Part shown: in pieces, positions 36,972 to 45,958 of the stretch
Numbering within the stretch: position 1 is the stretch's first letter
Layout of the letters: every line of letters begins with the position of its first letter
Origin: Cupriavidus sp. D39
GTDB taxonomy: Bacteria > Pseudomonadota > Gammaproteobacteria > Burkholderiales > Burkholderiaceae
Assembly: GCF_026627925.1 (NCBI RefSeq)
Contig: NZ_JAPNLE010000009.1
Coordinates: forward strand, 4,836,001-4,900,000
Reading direction: 5' to 3'
Length of the DNA: 64,000 bases
Notes under the pieces: generated by a model
Database searches by the model: none
Seen by the model: the letters and a program-made list of their open reading frames with translations, nothing else
Told to the model about the DNA's origin: nothing
Made by a program: the position numbers and the translations under genes

Positions 36972-39623
36972 ATGTCTTCAGAACCCGCTTCCCAGCACGT
37001 TCCCGCAGCAGCAACCGCAACTACCGTAGCGGCATCGTCCGGCGCCCGCCCGACGCGTTTCTCGCCCTGGCACCAGGCTTTGCGCATGGCGCGGCGCGAC
37101 TGGCGCGCCGGCGAGCTGAGCCTGTTGCTGTTCGCGCTGGTGCTGGCCGCGGCGGCGCTCAGCAGCGTGGGTTTCCTGGGCGACCGGATGCGCCTGGGGC
37201 TGGAGCGCGACGCGCGCCAGATGATCGCCTCCGATGTGCTGATCGTGTCCGACCAGCCGTTCGATGCCGTCTTCGCCAGTCACGCCGCGCAAGCGGGCTT
37301 GGCCACCACGCAGACGGTCACCTTCCCGAGCATGGCCAGCGCGCACGCGCCGGGCAGAGCCGCAACAACGCAGGGGCCGCGCGCGGCCAGCGGGGCACCG
37401 GCCGACGCCCCCTCGCAACTGGCTGCGCTCAAGGCGGTCGCCCCCGGCTATCCCCTGCGCGGGCAGCTCAAGGTAGCGGCCGGGCCCGGCGCGCCGGAAG
37501 CCGCCGCTACCGGCATCCCCGCCGAGGGCACCGTCTGGGTGGACGAGGCCTTGCTGGACTCGCTTGGCGTCGCCATGGGCGACACCATCCAGCTGGGCAG
37601 CCGCGGCTTTCGCATCGACCGCATCATCACGCAGGAGCTGGATCGCGGCGCCGGCTTCATGAATTTTGCACCGCGTGTGATGCTGCCGCTGTCTGACCTG
37701 GCGGCCACAGGGCTGGTGGGGTGGGGCAGCCGGGTCTCCTACCGCCTGCTGGTAGCCGGCCCCGACGCCGCCGCGCAGGCTTACCAGAAGTGGGCCGAGG
37801 CTCAGATCGACAAGCGCGCGCTGCGCAACACCCGGGTCGAGTCGCTGGAATCCGGCCAGCCGCAGATGCGCGCCACGCTGGACCGCGCCGAGCGCTTCCT
37901 GTCGCTGGTGGCGGTGCTGTCCTCGATGATTGCCGCGGTGGCCATCGCCATGTCGGCGCGCCGCTATATGCAGCGCCATACGGATGCCTGCGCCGTGTAC
38001 AAGTGCATGGGCCTGTCGCGCCGCGAGATCCTGCTGGCCTTCGGGCTGGAGTTCCTGCTGCTGGGCGTGGGCGGTGCGGTGGCCGGCGTGGCGCTGGGCT
38101 ACCTGGCGCACTACGGCCTGCTGCTCTCGCTGGGCAACCTGCTGACCGTGACGCTGCCGCAGCCTTCCGCCTTGCCGGCCGTGGTTGGCGTGCTGGCGGG
38201 CGTCGTCCTGCTGACCGGCTTTGCCTTGCCGCCGCTGCTGGCGCTGACCTGGGTGCCGCCGCTGCGCGTGCTGCGGCGCGATGTCGGCGCGCCGCCGGTC
38301 TCGACCTGGATCGCCTACGGGCTCGGCCTGGGCGCCTTTGTGGCGCTGCTGCTGGTGGCCGCGCGCGATCTCAAGCTGGGGCTGACCACCGCGGGCGGCT
38401 TTGCCGCCGCTGGTGTCGTGTTCGCGCTGCTGGCCCTGGGCCTGCTGAGCCTGTTGTCGCGGCTGATGCGCGGTGGGCGCCTGGCGCGCGGTAGCGTGGG
38501 CTGGCGCTTTGCGCTGGCGGTGCTGGAGCGCCGCCGCGGCGTGACGGTGCTGCAGACGGTGGCGCTGGCAGTGGGCCTGATGGCGCTGCTGCTGCTCGGC
38601 ATGACCCGCAACGACCTGATCGCCTCCTGGCGCAACGCCACGCCGGCGGACGCGCCCAACCGCTTCGTCATCAATATCCAGCCGGACCAGCGCGCGCCCC
38701 TGTCGGGCATGCTGGAGCACGCCGGCATCGCCGACCTGCTGTACCCGATGGTGCGCGGCCGCCTGACACATATCGGCGGCCAGCCGGTGCGCGCCGATCG
38801 CTTCGCCGATGGCCGCGCCCGTAACCTGGTCGAGCGCGAATTCAACCTGTCCTATACCGACGCGCTGCCGGCCGGCAACCGCGTGGTGGCCGGCAACTGG
38901 TTCGGCGCCGGCAAGGCCGGCGCCTCGGTGGAGGAGGGCATCGCCAAGACCCTGGGGATCCGGCTCGGGGACACCTTGCGCTTCGACGTGGCGGGGCAGT
39001 CGGTGGAGGCGCCGGTGACCTCGCTGCGCAAGCTGGACTGGGGCTCGATGCGGGTCAATTTCTTCGTCATCCTGCCGCCCGCCGCCATGCAGGGCTTGCC
39101 GCAGACCTATATCACCGCCTTCCACCTGGCGCCCGCGCAAGCCGCGCTGGGCAACCGGATGGTGGCGGCCTTCCCGAACATCACGGTGGTCAACACCGAC
39201 ATGATCCTGCGCCAGATCCAGGACGTGCTCGACCAGGTCATCGCCGCCGTCGAGTTCCTGTTCGTGTTCACGCTCGCGGCCGGCGTGACCGTGCTCTACG
39301 CGGCGCTATCCGGCGCGCGCGACGAGCGCAAGCGCGATGCCGGGCTGCTAAAGGCACTGGGCGCATCTGCCGCGGTGGTGCGGCAGACCCAGTACGCGGA
39401 GTTCCTGGTGGTGGGCGGACTGGCGGGCTTGCTGGCCAGCCTGGGCGCGATCGCGGTGGGCTGGGGCTTGTCGCAGTTCGTGTTCGATTTTCCCTACCGC
39501 TTCAACGGCTGGATCGTGCCGGCCGGTGTGCTTTCTGGCATGCTGTGCGCTTTCGCGGGCGGCTGGCTGGTTTTGCGCGAGGTGCTGCGCCAGCCCGCGC
39601 TGGCCACGCTGCGTGATGCGTGA
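36972..39623 (+). CDS. FtsX-like ABC permease (YbbP family)
   Basis: An 883-residue inner-membrane permease with two FtsX/MacB-type units. There is a transmembrane helix near residue 45 (LSLLLFALVLAAAALSSVG), a large periplasmic domain, the first FtsX domain around 310-470 (SLVAVLSSMIAAVAIAMSAR), a middle membrane pair, a second periplasmic domain and a final FtsX domain (VEFLFVFTLAAGVTVLYAAL). The layout matches YbbP-type permeases, which pair with a YbbA-type ATPase. No ATPase gene is adjacent here. Start chosen at MSSEPASQHV. The stop codon is inside a 7-bp tandem repeat. Confidence 0.86.
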   Translation: MSSEPASQHVPAAATATTVAASSGARPTRFSPWHQALRMARRDWRAGELSLLLFALVLAAAALSSVGFLGDRMRLGLERDARQMIASDVLIVSDQPFDAVFASHAAQAGLATTQTVTFPSMASAHAPGRAATTQGPRAASGAPADAPSQLAALKAVAPGYPLRGQLKVAAGPGAPEAAATGIPAEGTVWVDEALLDSLGVAMGDTIQLGSRGFRIDRIITQELDRGAGFMNFAPRVMLPLSDLAATGLVGWGSRVSYRLLVAGPDAAAQAYQKWAEAQIDKRALRNTRVESLESGQPQMRATLDRAERFLSLVAVLSSMIAAVAIAMSARRYMQRHTDACAVYKCMGLSRREILLAFGLEFLLLGVGGAVAGVALGYLAHYGLLLSLGNLLTVTLPQPSALPAVVGVLAGVVLLTGFALPPLLALTWVPPLRVLRRDVGAPPVSTWIAYGLGLGAFVALLLVAARDLKLGLTTAGGFAAAGVVFALLALGLLSLLSRLMRGGRLARGSVGWRFALAVLERRRGVTVLQTVALAVGLMALLLLGMTRNDLIASWRNATPADAPNRFVINIQPDQRAPLSGMLEHAGIADLLYPMVRGRLTHIGGQPVRADRFADGRARNLVEREFNLSYTDALPAGNRVVAGNWFGAGKAGASVEEGIAKTLGIRLGDTLRFDVAGQSVEAPVTSLRKLDWGSMRVNFFVILPPAAMQGLPQTYITAFHLAPAQAALGNRMVAAFPNITVVNTDMILRQIQDVLDQVIAAVEFLFVFTLAAGVTVLYAALSGARDERKRDAGLLKALGASAAVVRQTQYAEFLVVGGLAGLLASLGAIAVGWGLSQFVFDFPYRFNGWIVPAGVLSGMLCAFAGGWLVLREVLRQPALATLRDA

Positions 39624-39645
39624 TGCGTGATGCGTGATGCGTGAT
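39611..39645. repeat. 7-bp tandem repeat (GCGTGAT x5)
   Basis: Five exact GCGTGAT units at the 3' end of the permease gene. The TGA stop (39621-39623) is part of the repeat. Because the unit is 7 bp, gain or loss would change the C-terminal codons only slightly, since each unit offers TGA in a different frame. Confidence 0.9.
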
Positions 39646-39675
39646 ACCTGAAGCCTGAACCATCTTTGAGTGTTT

Positions 39676-40113
39676 ATGAGTACCGATTCCAAGCCTGAAA
39701 ATGCGGCATCCGCGGCCTCCGACGCCGCCCCGGAAGTCACTGCCTATGAACTGATCGGCGGCGAAGCGCGCGTGCGCGAACTGGTCGACCGTTTCTACGA
39801 CCTGATGGATCTGGAGGACGAGTTCAAGGGCCTGCGTTCGCTGCATCCCGCCTCGCTCGACGGCTCGCGCGACAAGCTGTTCTGGTTCCTGTGCGGCTGG
39901 CTGGGCGGCCCCAACCACTTCATCGAGCGCTTTGGCCACCCGCGCCTGCGCGCGCGCCACATGCCGTTCGAGATCGGCACCAGCGAGCGCGACCAGTGGA
40001 TGCGCTGCATGGCGCTGGCCATGCAGGACGTTGGCCTGCCCGAAGACCTGCAGCTGCGCCTGATGCAGGCCTTCTTCGGCACCGCCGACTGGATGCGCAA
40101 TGTGCCGCGTTGA
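39676..40113 (+). CDS. Group II truncated hemoglobin
   Basis: A 145-residue cytoplasmic 2-on-2 globin. The segment YELIGGEARVRELVDRFYDLMD starts the globin fold; LFWFLCGWLGGPNHFIERFG covers the E-helix and EF region; LRARHMPFEIG contains the proximal His and RDQWMRCMALAM has the Trp at G8, typical of group II. Such proteins bind O2 or NO and assist redox or nitrosative defence. The N-terminal 20 residues are a flexible Ala/Ser-rich tail. Its stop overlaps the start of the DUF924 gene (TGATG). Confidence 0.92.
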   Translation: MSTDSKPENAASAASDAAPEVTAYELIGGEARVRELVDRFYDLMDLEDEFKGLRSLHPASLDGSRDKLFWFLCGWLGGPNHFIERFGHPRLRARHMPFEIGTSERDQWMRCMALAMQDVGLPEDLQLRLMQAFFGTADWMRNVPR

Positions 40114-40781
40114 TGGGCAAGGCCACCGAACCAGCCACCGAACCAGCCAATGATCCCGACACCATGACGGACACGTATCTCGAAGCCGCCACGGAGCTGC
40201 CTGCCGATGCCCGGCGCATACTCGATTTCTGGTTCGGCGCGCCTGCCTCGCCGGAATGGAACACAACGCGCTCGGTGTGGTTCACCAAGTCCGATGACTT
40301 CGACGCCACGGTCCGCGCTGCCTTGCTGCCACTGTGGGACGCCACGCACGCGGGCGCGAATGCCGACTGGGCGCAAAGCCCCGAAGGCGCTTGCGCACGC
40401 ATCGTGCTGCTGGACCAGGTGCCGCGCAACGTCTTTCGCAACGACCCGCGCAGCTTCGCCTCCGACCCGCAGGCGCTGGCAACGGCCCGCCAGATGGTGG
40501 AGAGCGGCGCCGACCGCCTGTTGCCAACGGCGTTCCACCGCATGTTCTGCTACATGCCGTTCGAGCATTCTGAGGCGCTTGCCGACCAGAACACGGCCGT
40601 GCGGTTGATGACGGCACTGCGCGACGAAAGCGAGGGCAAGGCGGACGTGGTCGAATGGGCGATCAGGCACCGCGCGGTGATCGAGCGCTTCGGGCGCTTC
40701 CCGCATCGCAACGCCGTGCTGGGACGGCAGGATACGGCGCAGGAGAGCGCGTTCCTGAAGGCGCCCGGCTCGTCGTTCTGA
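40113..40781 (+). CDS. DUF924 family protein
   Basis: A 222-residue soluble helical protein with the DUF924 signatures RRILDFWFGAPASPEWN, SVWFTKSDDFDATVR, IVLLDQVPRNVFRNDPRSF, MFCYMPFEHSE and FGRFPHRNAVLGR. The family has a TPR-like fold and no assigned reaction. It is translationally coupled to the truncated hemoglobin. A second possible start is at MTDTYLEAA (17 codons in), closer to the usual family N-terminus. Confidence 0.88.
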   Translation: MGKATEPATEPANDPDTMTDTYLEAATELPADARRILDFWFGAPASPEWNTTRSVWFTKSDDFDATVRAALLPLWDATHAGANADWAQSPEGACARIVLLDQVPRNVFRNDPRSFASDPQALATARQMVESGADRLLPTAFHRMFCYMPFEHSEALADQNTAVRLMTALRDESEGKADVVEWAIRHRAVIERFGRFPHRNAVLGRQDTAQESAFLKAPGSSF

Positions 40782-40817
40782 GCCGGGCTCGCCTGACGTT
40801 ACTGTCCCGGTTTCTAC

Positions 40818-40859
40818 ACCAGCTTCACCAGCTTCACCAGCTTCACCAGCTTCACCAGC
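40818..40859. repeat. 9-bp tandem repeat (ACCAGCTTC x4.7)
   Basis: Four exact ACCAGCTTC units (40818-40853) and a partial fifth, in the 160-bp gap between the convergent DUF924 and LOG genes. No terminator hairpin was recognised there. Confidence 0.9.
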
Positions 40860-40941
40860 TCGATCCAGAACGCGGCATGGCGGCGGGGCTGGGACTCAAG
40901 CCGATCTAACTGGCCCTGGGCAGGGCCAGCGGGAAGCGCCA

Positions 40942-41526
40942 TCAGGTCTCCCCGCGCTTCTCCTGCCACTTGTCCACCAGCAAGCGCGGCGCGTTGGCGA
41001 GCTTGTCGAGGATGCCTTCGGGCGTGGGGGCCACATGCAGCAGGTCGTTGTGGACCTGCTTCAGGAAGCCTTCGTCCACGGCGTGCTGCATGAAGCCCAG
41101 CATGCTGTCGTAGAAGCCTTCCACATTGAGCAGCCCCACCGGCTTGGCGTGATAGCCCAGCTGCAGCCAGGTGAAGGTCTCGAACAGTTCCTCGAAGGTG
41201 CCGACGCCGCCCGGCATGGCGATGAATGCATCGGCGCGGTCGGCCATCATCTGCTTGCGCTCGTGCATGTTGCGCACCACGTGCAGCTCGGTCAGGCCGC
41301 GATGGCCGACTTCCTTTTGCATCAACGCATCCGGAATGATGCCGATGGCGGTGCCGCCATTCGCCAGCACGGCGTCGGCCACCGTGCCCATCAGCCCGAC
41401 CTTGCCCCCGCCGTACACCAGCGCAAGGCCGCGCTCGGCCAGGGTCTTGCCCATGGCGCGCGCCGCGGCGGCGTACTCGGGGCGATTGCCGGGGCTGGAG
41501 CCGCAATAGATGCAAACGGACTTCAC
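40942..41526 (-). CDS. LOG family protein (cytokinin riboside phosphoribohydrolase type)
   Basis: A 194-residue Rossmann-fold nucleotide phosphoribohydrolase. The family active-site motif PGGVGTFEE is at 105-113, with YCGSSPGNRPEY at the nucleotide end and NMHERKQMM supplying the conserved Arg/Lys. LOG proteins cleave N6-modified AMP or related nucleotide 5'-monophosphates; the bacterial substrate is often unknown. The start is GTG and overlaps the TetR stop codon (GTGA), so the two are coupled. Confidence 0.9.
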   Translation of the reverse strand: MKSVCIYCGSSPGNRPEYAAAARAMGKTLAERGLALVYGGGKVGLMGTVADAVLANGGTAIGIIPDALMQKEVGHRGLTELHVVRNMHERKQMMADRADAFIAMPGGVGTFEELFETFTWLQLGYHAKPVGLLNVEGFYDSMLGFMQHAVDEGFLKQVHNDLLHVAPTPEGILDKLANAPRLLVDKWQEKRGET

Positions 41527-42221
41527 GTTTTTTCCTTTTCGGTTTGTGCCGCCCTGGCGGCAGCGTATTCTCGGGCTTGCTTGTCGAACGCTTGGCGGGC
41601 CTTGCCGCGCAGGTAAGGGGCAAGGATCGAGAAGATGTGGTAGCTGGCACCGTGCAGGTAGCCGCGGATCAACTCGGGGTCGTTGTACTGGCGCGGATGC
41701 TGCACGAACTGGAAGGACAGCCAGTAGGTCGCGATCACCACGATATTGGTGCAGATGGCCTCGACCTGCTCGGGCGTGGCCTCCATCTCGCCGTCTTCCT
41801 GGAACTGCCGGCAGATCTCCATCGCAAAGCGTTTCTTCTGCTCGACGATACGCTTGAAGTTGGTTTCAAGCATGCGGTTGCGCGCCAGCAGGTCGTTGAT
41901 GTCGCGGTACAGGAAGCGGTAGTTCCACAGGAACTCCGCCATGTACTGCAGGTAGCCCCAGCTTTCGTCCAGCGTGGCCTTGTGATCGTCGGGCAACTTC
42001 AGGCGGCGCTCCATCTCCTGCTCGAACAGCACGAAGATGGAGTTGATGATGTCGTCCTTGTTGCGGAAGTGATAGTAGAGATTGCCGGGGCTGATCTCCA
42101 TGGCTTCCGCAATGGTGGTGGTGGTGACGTTGGGCTCGCCCACCTCGTTGAACAGGCGGAGCGAGACGTCTAGGATGCGGTCCCGGGTGCGGCGGGGGCC
42201 GGCTTGCTGTTTGGGTTCCAT
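41523..42221 (-). CDS. TetR-family transcriptional regulator
   Basis: A 232-residue repressor with an N-terminal TetR helix-turn-helix (residues about 12-58; RDRILDVSLRLFNEVGEPNV then IAEAMEISPGNLYYHFRNKD) and a C-terminal ligand/dimer domain (EEQEMERRLKLPDD region to LAPYLRGKARQAFDKQ). The C-terminal half resembles regulators annotated for fatty acid or envelope functions, but no effector can be named. It heads a two-gene unit with the LOG gene. Confidence 0.9.
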   Translation of the reverse strand: MEPKQQAGPRRTRDRILDVSLRLFNEVGEPNVTTTTIAEAMEISPGNLYYHFRNKDDIINSIFVLFEQEMERRLKLPDDHKATLDESWGYLQYMAEFLWNYRFLYRDINDLLARNRMLETNFKRIVEQKKRFAMEICRQFQEDGEMEATPEQVEAICTNIVVIATYWLSFQFVQHPRQYNDPELIRGYLHGASYHIFSILAPYLRGKARQAFDKQAREYAAARAAQTEKEKT

Positions 42222-42358
42222 GGGCGACCGGGCGAGCGGCAATTCGGTAAGTTGAAGGCGATTATAAGCAATCGCCGTTCGCCGCAATGCCGCAAGCGCC
42301 TTTGGCCCTGTCCGCGCGGCGCTTTGTCCGCTGGTGCCGGGCTTGCGCCGCGAGCCTG

Positions 42359-42859
42359 TCAGGCCGCCAGCGCGCGCAGCCAGTCCACCACGATCGGCCC
42401 CGCAATGGCCAGCCAGGTGCCGCCGCACAGCACCAGCGCCAGCATGACCGCGGCGCTGCCGAAGTCCTTGGCGCGCTTGGAGAGGCTGTGCCGCTCCAGC
42501 GAGATCCGGTCCACGGCGGCCTCCACGCTGGAGTTGAGCAGTTCCACGATGAGCACCAGCAGCAAGGTGCCCAGCAGCAGGATGCGCTCGACGATGCCGA
42601 CCGGCAGCAGCAAGGCGCATGGCGTCAGGATCACCACCAGCGTCAGCTCCTGGCGAAACGCGCTTTCTTCGAGCACCGCATAGCGCAGGCCGGACACCGA
42701 GTTGATGCCGGCATGCCAGGCCCGCGCCAGGCCGCGGTTGCCCTTGTGGGGGTTCTGCTCAATCGTGTAGTCGTTGCTCGGCGAATCCGGGGCCGGGGTG
42801 GCGGTCTGCGGCGCCGGCGGGCGGTGCGGTTTGGACGGTGTGCGATGCGGAGTCGGCAT
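42359..42859 (-). CDS. dgkA: Diacylglycerol kinase DgkA
   Basis: A small trimeric inner-membrane kinase recycling diacylglycerol to phosphatidate. The core (about residues 42-166) has the amphipathic GLARAWHAGINSVSGLRYAV, the catalytic EESAFRQE segment with Glu, two hydrophobic helices, and the ELLNSSVEAAVDR motif with KRAKDFGSAAV, which is diagnostic of DgkA. The N-terminal 35 residues are a proline/threonine-rich tail encoded in the region that overlaps the upstream glycosyltransferase gene by 101 bp in another frame. A shorter start cannot be ruled out. Confidence 0.92.
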   Translation of the reverse strand: MPTPHRTPSKPHRPPAPQTATPAPDSPSNDYTIEQNPHKGNRGLARAWHAGINSVSGLRYAVLEESAFRQELTLVVILTPCALLLPVGIVERILLLGTLLLVLIVELLNSSVEAAVDRISLERHSLSKRAKDFGSAAVMLALVLCGGTWLAIAGPIVVDWLRALAA

Positions 42860-43912
42860 GTTCGGAAGAGGGGCGGGCAGCGGTGCCGGTAGTGCCGTTG
42901 GGGGTCGCGCGTACGGCCGGCAGCGGCTGCAGGTGAGTCAGGAACTGCTCGGAGGCGGCGCGCCACGAGAACCGTTCGGCATGGGCGCGAGCGGTGGCGC
43001 GGTCGATGCGCAGCGCTTCCAGGCAAGCTTCACGCAAGTCTTCGTGCATCACCCCGGCGTCACTGTGGCCGAGCACATCGATCGGCCCGGTCACCGGATA
43101 TGCCGCCACCGGCAGCCCGCTGGCCAGGGCTTCGAGCAGCACCAGCCCGAACGTATCGGTGCGGCTGGGGAATACGAAGACGTCGGCCGAAGCATACACC
43201 TTGGCCAGCTCCGGCTGGCTCAGCACGCCCAGGTAGTTGACTCCCGGATAGCGCGCGCGCAGCGACGCGAGCGCCGGCCCGTCGCCCACCACCCATTTGG
43301 AACCGGGCAGGTCCAGCGCGAGGAAGGCCTCCACGTTTTTTCCACGGCCACGCGCCCAACGTAGAGAAAGATCGGGTGCGCCGTGTTGAGCACGTTAGCC
43401 TGCTGGGTGGTGAAAACATCGAGATCGACGCCGCGGGTCCACAGCACGCCGTGGGTGATGCCGAAGCGATGCAGGTCTTGCAGCACCACCGGCGTCGGCG
43501 CCATCACGGCGCGCGCCGGGCCGTGGAACCAGCGCAGGAAGCGGTAGGTCCAGGCCAGCGGAATGCCGAAGCGCGCCTGCACGTACTCCGGAAAGCGCGT
43601 GTGGTAGGCGGTTGTGAACGGCAGTTGCTCGCGGATCGCATGGCGGCGCGCCGCCAGCCCGAGCGGGCCTTCGGTGGCGATGTGCAGCGCGTCCGGCGCG
43701 AAGGCGCGGATGCGCTCGCGGACCCTGGCGCCGGCGAACAGGGACAGCGCGATCTCCGGATAGGTCGGGCAGGGAATGGTGGTGAATTCCTGTGGCGTGA
43801 TCAGCTCCACCGTGTGCCCCATCGCGATCAGCTCGCGGCGGGTGGACTTGAGCGTGCGCACCACGCCATTGACCTGCGGCTCCCAGGCATCGGTGACGAT
43901 CAGGATCTTCAT
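42759..43912 (-). CDS. GT4-family glycosyltransferase (frameshifted)
   Basis: A GT-B glycosyltransferase of about 384 residues after repair. The N-terminal domain begins MKILIVTDAWEPQVNGVVRT; the acceptor-domain segment LPFTTAYHTRFPEYVQAR follows; the C-terminal donor domain has VVGDGPALASLRARYPG, VFVFPSRTDTFGLVLLEALA and SGLPVAAYPV with the E-x7-E type motif. The frame breaks at the A-run (T-run 43336-43341 on plus strand); one more A gives VAVEKNVEAFLALD. The likely role is envelope glycolipid synthesis; acceptor unknown. The gene is downstream of a metallophosphatase and overlaps dgkA. Confidence 0.85.
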
Positions 43913-44015
43913 AGCTGCTCCTTGCGGCCAGGCCGCGTGGGTGGCCGGCCTCGGCGAGGCCACGGCAATACCGGTGTTCGGGTGGCGGCGTGGCGGATGC
44001 CGCGCTAAAGTCTCG

Positions 44016-45032
44016 TCAGGCCGTGGCGGTGGCGCGGCGGCCAGCCGTGGCCGGCGCATCGAGCAGCGTGGTCCAGTAGACGATCTGCAATTCGCCGTCC
44101 TGCGTCTCCACCAGGGCGGAGAGGCTCTCCACCCAGTCGCCGTCGTTGCAGTAGAGCTGGCCGTCGACCTCGCGGATCTCGGCCTTGTGGATATGGCCGC
44201 AGATCACGCCGTCGCAGCCGCGCCGGCGCGCCTCATCCACCATCGCCTGCTCGAACGAGTTGATGTAGTTGACCGCGTTCTTGACCTGGTGCTTCAGGTA
44301 TTGCGACAGCGACCAGTAGGGAAAGCCCAGGCGGGCGCGGATGCGGTTAAAGTGGCGGTTGACCGCCAGGATCAGGGTGTAGAGCGAGTCGCCCAGGTAA
44401 GCCAGCCAGCGCGCATGCTGCACCACGCCGTCGAACAGGTCACCGTGCACCACCCACAGGCGCTTTCCTGCGGCGGTGACGTGGACGGCGTCCTCGCGCA
44501 CCGTGATATCGCCGAAGGCGAGGCCGTCGAACTGGCGCGCCACCTCATCGTGGTTGCCCGGCACGTAGATCACCTCGGTGCCTTTGCGCGCCTTGCGCAG
44601 CAGCTTCTGCACCACGTCGTTGTGGCTTTGCGGCCAGTACCAGCCGCGGCGCAGCTGCCAGCCATCGATGATGTCGCCGACCAGGTAGAGCTGGTCCGAT
44701 TCATTGTGCTTGAGGAAGTCGAGCAGGTAATCGGCCTGGCAGCCGGGCGTGCCGAGGTGGATGTCGGACAGCCAGATGGCGCGGTAGTGGCGGATGGGAT
44801 GGGACGGTTGCTGGGAGTGGGCGGTGGGTTCGGGAGGCGCGGCGTTGGCGGGAGCGGTTGCGGACCGGGCCCCAGGCCGTTGCTGCAAGTCGCTGGCCGG
44901 TGGCATGAAGGCGGCCAGCGCGGCAGGCAATGACATGGGCCGCGGCAGCGATTGCGACTCGGTGGTGCGGCTGCGCAGCAGTTGCGTGGCCTTGGCCAGA
45001 CGTCCGCAGGCAGAACGAAGAGCTTGAACCAT
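44016..45032 (-). CDS. LpxH-like metallophosphoesterase
   Basis: A calcineurin-type phosphoesterase annotated in relatives as a UDP-2,3-diacylglucosamine diphosphatase homologue. Motifs in order: WLSDIHLGTPG, VGDIIDGWQL, VPGNHDEVARQF, VVHGDLFDGVV and CGHIHKAEIREV, all metal-ligand blocks. The first roughly 80 residues are Pro/Ala/Ser-rich and may not be translated; a later start would still keep the full catalytic domain. It is followed 103 bp later by the glycosyltransferase on the same strand, suggesting a small envelope-lipid operon. The promoter region lies next to palindrome C. Confidence 0.85.
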   Translation of the reverse strand: MVQALRSACGRLAKATQLLRSRTTESQSLPRPMSLPAALAAFMPPASDLQQRPGARSATAPANAAPPEPTAHSQQPSHPIRHYRAIWLSDIHLGTPGCQADYLLDFLKHNESDQLYLVGDIIDGWQLRRGWYWPQSHNDVVQKLLRKARKGTEVIYVPGNHDEVARQFDGLAFGDITVREDAVHVTAAGKRLWVVHGDLFDGVVQHARWLAYLGDSLYTLILAVNRHFNRIRARLGFPYWSLSQYLKHQVKNAVNYINSFEQAMVDEARRRGCDGVICGHIHKAEIREVDGQLYCNDGDWVESLSALVETQDGELQIVYWTTLLDAPATAGRRATATA

Positions 45033-45126
45033 GGCGGCCCCGGTAGCGACGATGGCTGCATTGGGCCTGTCGCGTGTGACGGGAGCGTGAATGTCATATG
45101 AAAGTTAAAGAACGGGGGTATGTGCT

Positions 45127-45921
45127 TCTAGCCCGCTGACGCGGGGGATGCGTGTGTGGGCGGGGTTTTCGCTCTTCTAGCTGCTGGCGCGGCTGTACGG
45201 GGTTGGCCGTTTACACACATGTGAGATGTCACTTCTCTTTACTCGTAAAGAGAAGTAACCAAGAGAAAGCGATCCTTGCAGGAGGCTGGCGTGTCGGGGT
45301 TGCGCAGCCCGGTGGTTTCGTCGTCAGGCCCCGGGTTTTAATGGCCTCATGCCGTTACCGGTTCAAATGGCCACGATCCTGCGGATGACGCTGGCTTCGT
45401 GGTGAGACTGCTCGGTAGCGGCATCCCTGCTCATTCATCCATCTGCCGGTACCGGTGCGAAGCACCACGATATATCACGCCGTGATGGTTTCGTGGTGGG
45501 GTGGGCGCGGTGGTAATCTCCTCGGAATTATTTTTTCGGTGCCACCGCGCCCACGACGAAAACGGGACGCTTGCAACTTCGTGGCCGCCCGCGCCGCGAG
45601 CGACAGACGGCTTGAAATTCGTGGTGGTGGCTACCGGTGGGGGCCACCACGAAACCCTGGGCATTGGCAGCGTCGTGATGATCTAAACTGGTAACGGCAC
45701 TAGGTCATTAGCACCCGGGGCCGTACGACGAAACCATTGGGGTCCCCAATGACGCCACGCCAGCCTCCTGCAAGGATCGCTCTTTTGGTTACTTTTCTTT
45801 ACGAGTAAAGAAAAGTGACATCTCACACGTTCTAAAACGGCAACACCGCCCAGCCGCGCCAGCAGCTAGAAGAGCGAAAACCCCGCCCACAAGAGACCCA
45901 CCCGCGTCAGCGGGGCTAGAG
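45127..45921. repeat. Long imperfect palindrome C
   Basis: An uninterrupted approximately 795-bp inverted repeat centred near 45527. Arms share GCTGACGCGGG, GGGCGGGGTTTTCGCTC, TTCTAGCTGCTGGCGCGGCT, GAGATGTCACTT, CTTTACTCGTAAAG, GCGATCCTTGCAGGAGGCTG, GGTTTCGTCGT and GGGCGCGGTGG in opposite orientation. Its right inner arm (45545-45612, complement) matches the left inner arm of palindrome A (9187-9254), and its left inner arm matches A's right inner arm. It is thus a copy of the same family in reverse orientation with diverged outer ends. No credible gene is present in 45033-45958. Confidence 0.85.
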
Positions 45922-45930
45922 GCGCAAAAA

Positions 45931-45955
45931 CCCCGCCCCCCCCCCCCGCCCCCCG
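45931..45955. repeat. Poly-C tract
   Basis: Two C runs broken by single Gs, the longest about 12 bases, between palindrome C and the lipase stop codon. The length is likely unreliable in sequence data. Confidence 0.7.
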
Positions 45956-45958
45956 CAA

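Noticed and set aside
36978..39140. Long open frame antisense to the FtsX-like permease
   Set aside because: Low-complexity Arg/Gln/His-rich translation; the plus-strand permease has clear membrane topology.
40818..40859. Tandem repeat as a CRISPR array
   Set aside because: Units are 9 bp with no spacers; no cas genes in the window. The same applies to the other short tandem repeats.
45033..45958. Palindrome C as an rRNA, tRNA or known large ncRNA
   Set aside because: No tRNA cloverleaf, rRNA motif or ncRNA signature was recognised; the structure is a simple two-arm palindrome related to A.
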